This document shows, piece by piece, positions 38,896 through 48,849 of a stretch of DNA of 64,000 nucleotides (its first letter is position 1; every line of letters starts with the position of its first letter). Both the position numbers and the translations under genes were made by a program. Under the pieces are notes generated by a model. The model was given only the letters and a program-made list of their open reading frames with translations. It was not told the DNA's origin and did no database searches. Source of the DNA: Phaeosaccion multiseriatum (Eukaryota; Ochrophyta, other classes); the NCBI GenBank assembly GCA_965112735.1, contig OZ218954.1, positions 868,001-932,000 on the forward strand, given 5' to 3'.

Positions 38896-41800
38896 ATGCT
38901 GAGCTGCAGCCGGCCTATTGGGGGAGGACGGGTACCTCAGGATGAGGAAGGAGTTGCTCACACGCGATCAACAGCACCACTCTCGGCGGGGCGACGGCGA
39001 AGAAGGAGAGAAGCAGGGCCCCACTCAATAACCAGCTCTGGACTTGGAGTTGTCGAAGATGGAGGAGGAGGAGGGGGAGGAGGCAGTAGTGGAGACGGCA
39101 GAGGGCGGCTCGGACGAGCCGCCACTGCCGTAGCCGGAGGACCCAATCATGGGTGGGAGAACAGCGGTGTAGAAGAGGACATTGATGGCACTTCTTCTAG
39201 TGAGAGGGAGGGAGGGACGGAAAGAGACAGAGTAGAGCGCGAGAGAGACAGAGAGAGTGGTACTATTGCCTCCGGTGATGGTGCCGCTGCTGGTGATTCA
39301 CCTTCTGCGGCGGCTGCCCTCGTCGGAAAGAGCTGGGCTTTTCCGGAGGAGGAGGTCAAAGTCATGACAGGTTTGTGTGTGTGTGCATGTGTCCACAAAC
39401 GAAATCGATTCATCGTGTTGGATTTGTGACCCTCTCTGCTCGGATACTGCTTCGCCTCACAAGATCAACCAATCAACGTGTCGCTCTTCACATGATCGCA
39501 AACCCTGGTCGACGCACAAGAAGGAAAAAGACTTGGAGCAATTGTCATTGGGCACTAAAGACACTCCTCCTTCCCCTCACTCCCTCCCTCCCTCTAGGCG
39601 GTGAGTCGAACGTCCTTGGTCGAGGAAGCTATGGTGAGGTCAGACTTATCATCTGGAGGGGCGTGAAGGTCGCTTTAAAGACGCCTCATGCTCTCCGAGA
39701 GGCGCAGGAGGAGGAGCAGCTTCGACGAGAGGTGCAGCAGCAGCAGCAACGGCGGCAAGAGCGGCACCAGCAGAGACAGAGATACAGACAGGGAGGAGGA
39801 GGAGGAGGAGGAGGAGGAGGAGGAGGAGGAGGAGGAGGAGGAGGAGGAGGAGGAGGAGGAGGAGGAGGAGGAGGAGGAGGAGGAGGAGGAGGAGGAGGAG
39901 GAGGAGGAGGAGGAGGAGGAGGAGGAGGAGGAGGAGGAGGAGGAGGAGGAGGAGGAGGAGGAGGAGGAGGAGGAGGAGGAGGAGGAGTTAGGTTAAGATG
40001 GCAGGATGGCAGTGTCCCACAGTCAAGTGACAGTAATGACAGCATCTGTCGGCTTGAGAGAGTTCGTGCCGATTTCATCCGAGAGATGCATGTGCTGGCG
40101 GAGGTAAGTGAAGTATAGAGGGAGGGGGAGGGAGTTGGTGATACAGAGGGAGGAAAAGAAGGAGGGGGAGGGAGGGAGGGAGGTAAGTGAAGTATAGAGG
40201 GAGGGGGGGGAGGGAGGGAGGGAGGGAGGGAGAGAGGGAGGGAAGAGACGGAGAAGTGAGTGAGTGAGTGAGTGAGTGAGTGAGTGAGTGAGTGAGTGAG
40301 GGAGGGGGAGGGAGGGAGGGAGGAAGGGAGGGAGGGAGGGACCTCTTCTCGACCCCTAGTGGAGCCACATTCCCGCAACACCTTTGCCTTCTCTCCCCAC
40401 ATTCCCGCAACATCTTTGCCTTCTCTCCCCTGCCACTTCCTCCCCACTGCCTCCTTACGTTCTGCCCTCTTCGCCCCCTAGGTGAGGCACCCTAACCTGC
40501 TGCTCTTCATTGGGGTAACGTACGACCCAATCTCTCTGGAGCCGCGCGGCATGGTCACTGAGTACATGCCCTACAGGTGGGTGGGTTTGTGTGTGCGTGC
40601 GTGCGGCCTGCGTGTGCGTGTGAGCGTGTGCTTGCATTTTCCACGTCAATGAGTGATAATGAAGCATTGTGTTCCCCACTTTCCCCTGGTTAGACCGACA
40701 TCAATGAACGATATCTCATTTTTCTTTGCGTATGTAAGTACTTGCGTATCTGTATCCCCATTCTTCGATGTGCCGAACTACTCTCTCTCTCACACACACT
40801 CTGTCCCTATGTCTGTCTATATCTATACCGTCCTACATGCCTCCATCTATCTATGCCGGCCCATATGCCTCCAGCCTGTACGACTTGCTGGAGGTGCGTC
40901 GTCTCCGCCTGACGCCGTCGGAGCAGCTTGACATTGCCTGTGACGTCACAGCAGCACTGGTGCACCTTCACACGCAGAGGCCCGTTCCCATCACACACAA
41001 GAGCGTCAGCTGCAAGAACGTGCTCTACGATGGAAGGGTGAGGGATGGCAGTGGATGGGGGGTGGGAGAGGAGGGGAGGAGGAGCTGTGAACTGAACCAA
41101 GCAAGAGATGAGGGGGTGATGCCGCCGCCGTTGTGAAACACGGAATATCCTTCTCCCCTCCCCTCCCCTCTTCTCTCCTCCCATCCCTCTCTCCCCTTCC
41201 ACTGCGTTACCCCCCCCCCTCCCTTCAGGTCGCGAAGCTTGCTGGTGTGGGGTTTGCCCATGGCATTACACACGAGAGAGAGAGGGCTTCATCCGCTTCC
41301 CACCTTCCCTTGGGGGGGGCACGAGGCCCAAGTACCCTTGCTCTTTCCACCACCACCATCACGTCAGCAGCAGCAGCAGCAGCAGTTGGTGATACAGCAG
41401 CATCAGCTACAGCAATGGGTGATACGGCCAGTAGCACAGCCAACGCTAGCGGCGCCACCAATAGCGAAGCGGCCGTCGAAGGCAGCGAGGGCAGCGAGGG
41501 TAAGGAGGACAACAGCAGCCCCACCTCTGCTGCGGTTGTATCACCAACTGCTGACTCCCCTGCCGCTGAGAGAGCCGATACCACCACCAGCGACAACAAT
41601 GACAGCAGCAGCAGTAGCACCACCACCACACGTCAATTCTTCCCTACCCCATCCACTCCTTCTACGACTCCGACGCCTCCCCCCCTGCTGCTGCCCGGAG
41701 TTACAATGGTGTACGCTGCTCCTGAGGTCCTTGTGGCAGGGCGGCAGAGCCCGGAAGTGGACGTGTTCAGCCTCGGAGTACTGCTTTCACAGATGGCGGC

Positions 41801-42131
41801 TGGAGAGTACCCCAGGTGGGTTGTCCGTTTCAGTTTCAGTTTCAGTTTCAGTTTTGATTCTATCAACCCAACCCCCTCCCACCCACCCACCCAATAGACT
41901 CGACAAACGAAAGGAGCAGGTGGAGCGGGCGGGGCAGAGGTTTCCCCGGTTGGCATCTCTCATCATCCGCTGTCTCCACCTTTACGCTGAGGATCGCCCG
42001 ACAGCAACAGAGGCTCAGCGCTATCTGGAGGGACTCCGAGCTGATAGGATGGTGTACACGCCGCCCCAGTACAGGGAAGGTGTCGTTTCAAGCCGGCTCA
42101 TCGGGTACGTGGGTGGGTGATAAAGTCAATG

Positions 42132-42171
<40 letters not shown>

Positions 42172-43226
42172 TCGTTACGTTTTCTATCCTCCTTGCTATA
42201 GGATAGGGGCCGTCTCTCCCTCTCCATTTCTCCATGTGATGTCAGTCGAAACCCCCCACCATTCCACCCCCTTTGATTTTGACCCGTTCCTCCTCTCTCT
42301 CTCTCTCTCCCTCTCCCTCTCCCCCCCCCTCCCTCTTCCTGTCCCCCTCCCTCTCTCTCTCCCTCCCCCTCTCTTTCTCTCTCCCGGCCTCTCTGTACAG
42401 AGCCGCTCTTAAAGACAGATTGGCGGAAATGGAAGAGCGCTTGCAGGTACCGGCAGCTATACAAGTTGGTCGTACACAACTGAAATGCATCTCCGTTGCC
42501 TTACGGTGACCTGTCCATCTCTCTCTCCTCCCTCCCTCCCTCCCTCCCTCCCTCCCTCCCTCCCTCCCTCCCTCCCTCCCTCCCTCCCTCCCTCCCTCCC
42601 TCCCTCCCTCCCTCCCTCCCTCCCTCCCTCCCTCGCTCCCTCCCTCCCTCCCTCCCTCCCTCCCTCCCTCCCTCCTTCCCTCCCCCCCCTCCCTCCCTCC
42701 CTTCCGCCTCTCCTCTTCAGGTGTCGGAAAAGCGTCTCGCGGCAGAGGTGGGGCGATGGAAGGTGGAGGCAGATCGAGCCGACGAAATCACAGCTGGCAC
42801 TGAACGCATACGTCTCAAGGGGGAGGAGGCCGAGGAGCAGAGCAGACGATCGCTGGAGAGCATGCGCAAGATGGAGGAGGAGATGAAGAGGCACGAGCAT
42901 AGGGCGCAAGAGGCTCTTAGATCTATTGGCGAGGAGAAGCAGCGCGTGTTGGTGCTCCAGAAGGAGAAAGAGGGGCTCACAGGGGTCCTCAGAGACCAGG
43001 CCATACGCCTCAAGGAAGCGGAGGAGCTCCAGGTAAACAAGATTGGGCATTCTTACTTTTGTACTTTCAGTTTGACACCCACCCTCTGTCCTGACACCTA
43101 CTAACCCACCCACCCACCCACTCCCCGTCCTGACACCTTGCACACCCACTCTATGTATGATCTATCCTGCCTGACACACACACACACAAACACACACACA
43201 CAAACACACACACTCACACACACAAA

Positions 43227-43274
<48 letters not shown>

Positions 43275-45839
43275 CCCGAGCCACGGCCAACGCGCTATCC
43301 GCGCAAGCCAGTGAGAAAGAGGCCATCGGAAGGCAGTCGATGGCGGAGGGGAAGCTAGGGGGCTGCGAAGACGCCTTACGGTTACAGAAAGAGGAGACGG
43401 AGGAGACTCAGGCCCGACTGGCTCAAGTGGTTGCCCGCCTGGAGAAGGAGATGATGGCGAAGCTTAAGGCAGGGCTGGCGGCCAACGAAGCAAAGAGAGA
43501 GCTGAAGGAGAGAGAGGTCTTACTCAAGAGAAAGGCGGAGGAGATTGGGGCCATACAGGCCCAACTTGACCTGTACGCAGGCCTCCCCCTGCCGGAGCAG
43601 ATGGAGAGACTCGTGAATGACTTGAGGGCGCAGAGGGATGAGGAGCAGAGACGTGTGGTGGACTTGAGTCGCCAGCGGGAGGCGCAGGAACAGCAGCAGT
43701 TGGTGGTACAGCAGGAGCTACGCCAGCTGAGGGGAGGGGTAGAGGCTCTCTCTACGGAGCTGCGCGGCACAGAGGAGAAGGCCAAGGCAGCGGAGGCGGA
43801 GGCGACTCAGGCACTGAAGCAAAAGAAGGCGGCAGTCAAGGCCAGAGATCGAGTCGATGCTGAATTACAACACGCCAAGGAGAGAGAGGAGCAGGTGGAG
43901 AGAGAGAGGGACGAGCTCCGACAGCAGCTCGAAGAGATTCGGGTGGAAGCACCCTTTCTCTTTGGCCCAGGGGGGGGAAAGAGGGTGAAAAAGACGCTCA
44001 CCAACAGAAAGCAACCACCATTGCCTACTCCTGGAGAAGGAGCAGCAGCAGCAGTTGGTGATACAGTAGGTCCGGAGACGGCATCATCGCCCACGTACTT
44101 TGTCGCAGAGGAGGAGGAGGATGAGGAGGACTCAGCAGAGGCAGAGGCGGAAGCGAGGATGCTGGTTGAAGAAGCGCTACGCACACCCACCACGCTTACT
44201 CTTTTGCCCACCCTCATAAATGGGCACTCCTTCCACCCCAACAACAGTAACCAATACTATGCGGAAGGAACAGCAGCAGTAGCAGCAGCAGGAGGAGGAG
44301 GAGGAGGAGGAGGAAGGCAGTCCATGGCAAAGGGGAGCTCGAGTCCGGCTGAGGCGCTTGTGCGGCTGCTGCGAGCGAGGGAAGGCTCTATCCGAATACA
44401 GCTCCACGGGATTCGATCTTTGAAGGATCTCTGCGTCAGAGGAGGAGGAGGAGGAGGAGGAGGAGGAGGAGGAGGAGGAGGAGGGGGAGGAGGAGAAGAA
44501 GAAGGGGCGGAGCAGCAGCGAGCCTTGATAGGCACAGTGGGCGGCGTTGGTGTGGTGGTGGCGGCCATGGAGCGTTGGATGAGAGACGGAAACCTTCAGG
44601 AAGTAGGCATCAGAACGATTGCGGCTCTGTCCTTTGGCAACGACGAGAACAGAGTCGAGCTGGGGCGGAGGGGCGGGATTGCTCGGGTGCTGGGTGAGTC
44701 TTGGGCGTGGGGTGAGGGAGGTAGGGAGGGACAGAACTAGTCATCCTTGCGCTGCTCGATCTCACTGTCCTTGTCGTCTCCGTCCCTCCCTCCGTCCCTC
44801 CGTCCGTCCGTCCCTCCCTCCCTCCTTCCTTCCCTCGCTCCCTCCCTCTCCAGGAGCGATGGAGAGCTTCCCCAAAGATGCCCAGATGCAGCGTCTCTGC
44901 TGCACAGCGATCACCAATCTCTGGTGGGTAGTGGGTGGGTGCCTGTACGCTTGTGCGTGCGTGTGTCTGTGTGTGTATCTGCGTGCCTGTGTGGGCGCGT
45001 GAGTGCCCTCTCTCTCATTTTTTCTCATCTCTCTTCCCACTCATCTCTCTTCCCACCCCCCTCTCCCTCCCTCCCTCCCTCCCTCCCTCCCTCCCTCCCT
45101 CCCTCCCTCCCTCCTCTCCCTCCCTCCCTCCCTCCCTCCCTCCCTCCCTCCCTCCCTCCCTCCCTCCCTCCCTCCCTCCCTCCCTCCCTCCCTCCCTCCC
45201 TCCCTCCCTCCCTCCCTCCCTCCCTCCCTCCCTCCCTCCCTCCCTCCCTCCCTCCCTCCCTCCCTCCCTCCCTCCCTCCCTCCCTCCCTCGGTCTTCCTC
45301 TCAGCCACAACAGCCGTCCCAACCGTCAGGCGGTGCTTGCTGGTAGGGGGCTGCTGCTCGTCATGGACGCAATGCAAACCCTGCCCAGAGATGCCAAGTT
45401 GCAGCAGCAGGTAGGTGGGGGGGAGGAGAGGAGAGAGAGTTTCCAGTCTTTTCTTACTACTCTGTATACCTTCCCTCCCTCCATCCTCACGCCTGCCTCT
45501 CCCCCCACGATACAAAACCCTTTCGACCAACCAACCAATCAGGCGTGCTGCGTGCTTCTCACCCTCGCTGCTGACCATGACGTCAGTCGCATCATCGCCT
45601 CCGAAGGCGGGGTAGGAGCCATCCTCGCTGCCATGGTCAACCACGACACAGACGCCGCCGTACAGCACTTTGGCAGCTGGGCGGTGGGCAACATTGCTCT
45701 GGGGCAGCCCCGGGGGTTGAAACGGCTGGTGAGGCAGGAGGGGGTGGTGCAAGTCATGGAGGCGGCGTTGGAGAGGTTTCCTCAGCACGAGGGGCTAGTG
45801 GAGAGAGTGAGGGCTGCCTTGCATATTGTGGGCCACTAA
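38896..45839 (+). CDS. TKL-like pseudokinase with coiled coil and armadillo repeats, 12 exons
   Basis: Predicted 1427 aa. Exons: 38896-39370, 39598-40103, 40482-40576, 40875-41037, 41229-41815, 41898-42104, 42401-42446, 42721-43032, 43274-44693, 44854-44923, 45305-45410, 45543-45839 (4284 nt, in phase). The kinase fold is recognisable: VLGRGSYGEVRL, lysine K186 (VALK), VRHPNLLLFIGV, MVYAAPEVL, VDVFSLGVLL. HRD is replaced by H400-K401-S402 and DFG by G419-V420-G421, so catalysis is unlikely. About 66 Gly encoded by pure GGA sit between beta-3 and alpha-C. Exon 5 inserts an Ala/Ser/Thr segment with VGDT and MGDT before the APE motif. Residues ~700-980 are coiled coil. The end carries armadillo-like repeats (VELGRRGGIARVLG, IIASEGGVGAILAAM, GSWAVGNIALG). 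A scaffold role is inferred. The first in-frame ATG is at 38896; the frame opens upstream only to a GTG. Confidence 0.85.
39791..39988 (+). repeat. Exonic (GGA)n, ~66 codons, in the pseudokinase
   Basis: Uninterrupted GGA/GAG triplets inside exon 2 of the kinase-like gene, read as poly-Gly. Flanking sequence on both sides is in the same frame. Confidence 0.95.
42532..42714. repeat. (CCCT)n tract before pseudokinase exon 8
   Basis: About 180 bp of CCCT units ending at the acceptor CTTCAG at 42720. Confidence 0.96.
45062..45292. repeat. (CCCT)n tract before pseudokinase exon 11
   Basis: About 230 bp of CCCT, one of the longest such tracts in the window, ending 12 bp before the acceptor at 45304. 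Confidence 0.97.
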
Positions 45840-45998
45840 CACTAACACTCCCCTTCTTCTACTAACCACTAACACTAACACTACTATAGGCTAGAGGAGG
45901 CGGATGAGGGGTGTAGGGTTAGTACCCAAGGGAAAGGTGGAGGACGAGTGGGTAAAAGCTGTGGTTGGAGGATAAGTTAAAACATACTTCGAAGTTAT

Positions 45999-46039
<41 letters not shown>

Positions 46040-46137
46040 TATATATATATGTATGTATATATAAATATATATATGGGGAGCCCTTAAGCAAACCCTTACA
46101 GAAGCGACACGTAAGATTAGACAAGCGAAAGCCCGTT
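45840..46137. other. Short convergent spacer with (AT)n
   Basis: Just after the stop, CCACTAACACTAACACT occurs twice. An AT dinucleotide tract occupies 45997-46072. A GTTTCAGTTTC copy lies at 46133-46143, next to and overlapping the PPR stop region. Probably both 3' UTRs. Confidence 0.6.
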
Positions 46138-48603
46138 TCAGTTTCCTGCGTCAAAAACCACGCTCCCCTCGTTGCTGTCCAACACCCTGGCCGGGAGTCC
46201 GAGCTCTTCGTTGAGGTACGCAAGCACGGCAGGCTTGAGTACGCTGATGCCGTCCGGGCTGCCACGACCTCGGCCCGTGATGACCGTGATACGGCCTTTC
46301 GCCTTCTCTACTTGGAGGGCATGGCGGAGGGCGGCCTTGGCGGTCCAGCCAGTGTGGTCATGCAAGTCCATGACCCTTCCCTTCTTGCCCCTGCTCCAAT
46401 GGGACATGACATTGTTGGCGACGGCCTGTGCGTATACCTCATCCGCCAAGCTCCATTGCTCGCTCACAGATAGGGCCCCGATGGCGACTTTGTAGGTTGC
46501 TTCATTCGGCGGTGCTCCTTTGCCTGCTTGTTCGTCGTTGCGCATCTCGTTCAAAAGAGTCATCACCTTGTCGTACTCTCCTGCATTGCCACAAGCCGTC
46601 ATGGCGGAGCTGTAGCAGATTGCATTGGGTTGAAGGCCCTCTCCTCGCATCTGCTCTAGTAATTCCAATGCCTTTTCGTACTCTCCTGCATTACCACAAG
46701 CGCTGATGGCGGAGCTGTACGAGATTTCGTTGGGCTGAAGGCCTTCTTCCAACTGCTGCATTTCCCTGAGCAAGTCAATCGCCTTTTCGTGCTCTCCTGC
46801 CTTGGCACACGCATCAATCGCAGCGTTGTACGAAATGTCATTGAGCTGAAGGCCCTCTTCCCGCCTCATGTCCTCCAGCAAGTCCAATGCCTTTTGGTAC
46901 TGTCCTGCCTTGCCGCAGGCGTTAATCGCAGAGCTGTAGGAGATTTCGTTGGGGTGGAGGCCTTCCTTCCGCATTTCCTCTAGCAAGGCAAGCGCCTTGT
47001 CGTGATCTCCTGCATTGCCACAAGCATCCATTGCAGAGTTGTACGTAATGACGTCAGGCCGAAGCCCTTCCCTCCGCATCTCCTGCAGCAAGTCAACTGC
47101 CTTGTCGGGCTCTCCTGCCTTGGCACAAGCACTAACCGCAGAGTTGTACGAGATTTCATTGGGTTGCAGGCCTTCCTTCCTCATCTCCTCCAGCAAGCCC
47201 AACGCTCGGTCGTGCTGTTGTGCGTTACCATACGCTTCCATCGCAGCATTGTACGAAATGACGTCAGCCCCGAACCCTTCCCTTGACATCCCCCTTAGCA
47301 AATTCAATGCCTTGTCGGGCTCTCCTGCCTTGGCGCAAGCACTAATAGCAGAGTTGTAGGAGATTTGGTTGGGTTGAAGGCCTTCCTTCCGCATCTCCTT
47401 TAACAAGTCCAGTGCCTTATCGGGCTCCCCCGCGTTGCCACATGCAGTAATCGCAGAATTGTACGAGATTGCATCAGGGCGAAGCCCCTCCTTCCGCATA
47501 CTCTGGAGCAAGTCAATCGCCTTTTCCTGTTTTCCTGCCACCTTGGCGTTGGCACACGCAGAGATTACAGAGTTGTACGTGATGACATCCACCCGAAGCC
47601 TTTCCCTGCGCATGTCCTCCAACAATTCCAGCGCCTTGTCGGGCTGTCCTGCCTTGGCACAAGCAGAAATGGCAGAGCTGTATGAGATGGCATTGGGTTG
47701 AAGTCTTTCTTCTCGCATCTCCTTTAGCAAGTCCAATGCCCTTTCATACTCTACTGCATTGGCACAAGCAGTAATCGCAGAGTTGTACGAGATTTGATTC
47801 GGGCGAAGGCCATCTCCCTTCATCTCTGCCAGCAAGCCCAGCGCCTGCTCGTGCCCTCCTGCATTGGCGCACGCAGAAATGGCCGAGCTGTACGATATCA
47901 CGTCGGGTCGGAGATTGCGCGTGCGCATTTCTTTCAACAAGTCAATCGCCTTGTCGTACTGCCCTGCCTTGCCACACGCAGAAATCGCAGAGTTGTACGA
48001 AATCTCATTGGGTTGAAGCCCTCCCCACCGCATCTCCGCCAGCAAGTCCAGCGCCTTGTCGAACTGCCCTGCCTTGCCACAAATACTGATGACAGAGTTG
48101 TACGCAATGACATCGGGGTGCAGACCACTGGCCTTCATCTCCTCGAGTAACGCGAGCGCACCCTTCCAGCGCCCAGCTTTACCCACCGCTGAAATGGATG
48201 CCCCATACACAATGACATTCAACGGAAGCCCGTCTGCTTTGGCCTGCTCCAGCACCTTTGCAACGCCGCGAAAGTCGCGCACATTTCCAAGTCTCTGTAT
48301 CTCCTTGGTCAATCCTATTTGCCTCTTTCTTTCCGTGGTACCACCACCTCGGCCAGCAGACCCTCGGCCAGCAGACCCTCGGCCAGCAGACCCTCGACCA
48401 GCGCCTCGTCCCTCGCTACCCGCTTGTTCCAGGACGTGAGACGTTGGTCTTGTTTCCCGTCCAGCAGAGTTCAAATGTCGTATCACCCACGAGTGTGTGA
48501 AAGCAGCAGCCGGGGGAGCACCATCTCCACCACCAGCGCACAGTCCCCCTCCCCCTACCACCGCGGGTATGAAGCCCGCCGTGGCGGTACCCGTCATCGT
48601 CAT
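46138..48603 (-). CDS. Intronless PPR-SMR protein
   Basis: 821-aa single-exon gene. After an N-terminal region of ~110 residues with an SAGRG tandem repeat (possibly an organelle transit sequence, inferred), about 17 near-identical pentatricopeptide repeats of 35 residues run through residues ~115-720. Their consensus is like GLQPNEISYNSAISACGKAG followed by an amphipathic KALDLLEEMRKE helix. An SMR-type domain closes the protein: VMDLHDHTGWTAKAALRHAL, then TVITGRGRGS. PPR proteins bind organellar RNA in a sequence-specific way, and SMR domains can be endonucleolytic, so organelle RNA processing is the likely role. The gene has no introns and almost no microsatellites, unlike its neighbours. 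Start is the first ATG of the ORF. Tail-to-tail with the armadillo gene (298-bp spacer) and head-to-head with PIG-S (246 bp). Confidence 0.93.
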   Translation of the reverse strand: MTMTGTATAGFIPAVVGGGGLCAGGGDGAPPAAAFTHSWVIRHLNSAGRETRPTSHVLEQAGSEGRGAGRGSAGRGSAGRGSAGRGGGTTERKRQIGLTKEIQRLGNVRDFRGVAKVLEQAKADGLPLNVIVYGASISAVGKAGRWKGALALLEEMKASGLHPDVIAYNSVISICGKAGQFDKALDLLAEMRWGGLQPNEISYNSAISACGKAGQYDKAIDLLKEMRTRNLRPDVISYSSAISACANAGGHEQALGLLAEMKGDGLRPNQISYNSAITACANAVEYERALDLLKEMREERLQPNAISYSSAISACAKAGQPDKALELLEDMRRERLRVDVITYNSVISACANAKVAGKQEKAIDLLQSMRKEGLRPDAISYNSAITACGNAGEPDKALDLLKEMRKEGLQPNQISYNSAISACAKAGEPDKALNLLRGMSREGFGADVISYNAAMEAYGNAQQHDRALGLLEEMRKEGLQPNEISYNSAVSACAKAGEPDKAVDLLQEMRREGLRPDVITYNSAMDACGNAGDHDKALALLEEMRKEGLHPNEISYSSAINACGKAGQYQKALDLLEDMRREEGLQLNDISYNAAIDACAKAGEHEKAIDLLREMQQLEEGLQPNEISYSSAISACGNAGEYEKALELLEQMRGEGLQPNAICYSSAMTACGNAGEYDKVMTLLNEMRNDEQAGKGAPPNEATYKVAIGALSVSEQWSLADEVYAQAVANNVMSHWSRGKKGRVMDLHDHTGWTAKAALRHALQVEKAKGRITVITGRGRGSPDGISVLKPAVLAYLNEELGLPARVLDSNEGSVVFDAGN

Positions 48604-48849
48604 TTCACACCACGTTTGTGGTAGGAAAGACTTGCCAGGCCGGTTGGTCCTTCATCATTGCCAGTTGAGGGGGAAAAAAAATCCCATTTTAACCCTTTCA
48701 TTTACTGTAAGTTACAGTAAATGAATCCATGCAGTCCCTAGCAACACGTGCTCCCGCTCCCGCCGCCGCCCCCCCATCGCTGGTGGTGGTGCTCTGTTCC
48801 TTTCACGTTAGAAATTGACATTGATTTTGATTTTGATACAACGCTCGCC
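48604..48849. promoter_or_regulatory. Compact divergent promoter, PPR-SMR and PIG-S
   Basis: Only 246 bp separates the two start codons. A 29-bp perfect inverted repeat (48697-48725; 14-bp arms with TTTACTGTAA, one central base) lies near the middle and is a candidate binding site for a dimeric factor. Confidence 0.5.

Noticed and set aside
45997-46072. AT-rich block as an origin or matrix-attachment site
   Set aside because: A simple (AT)n run between two 3' ends; nothing else supports an origin.
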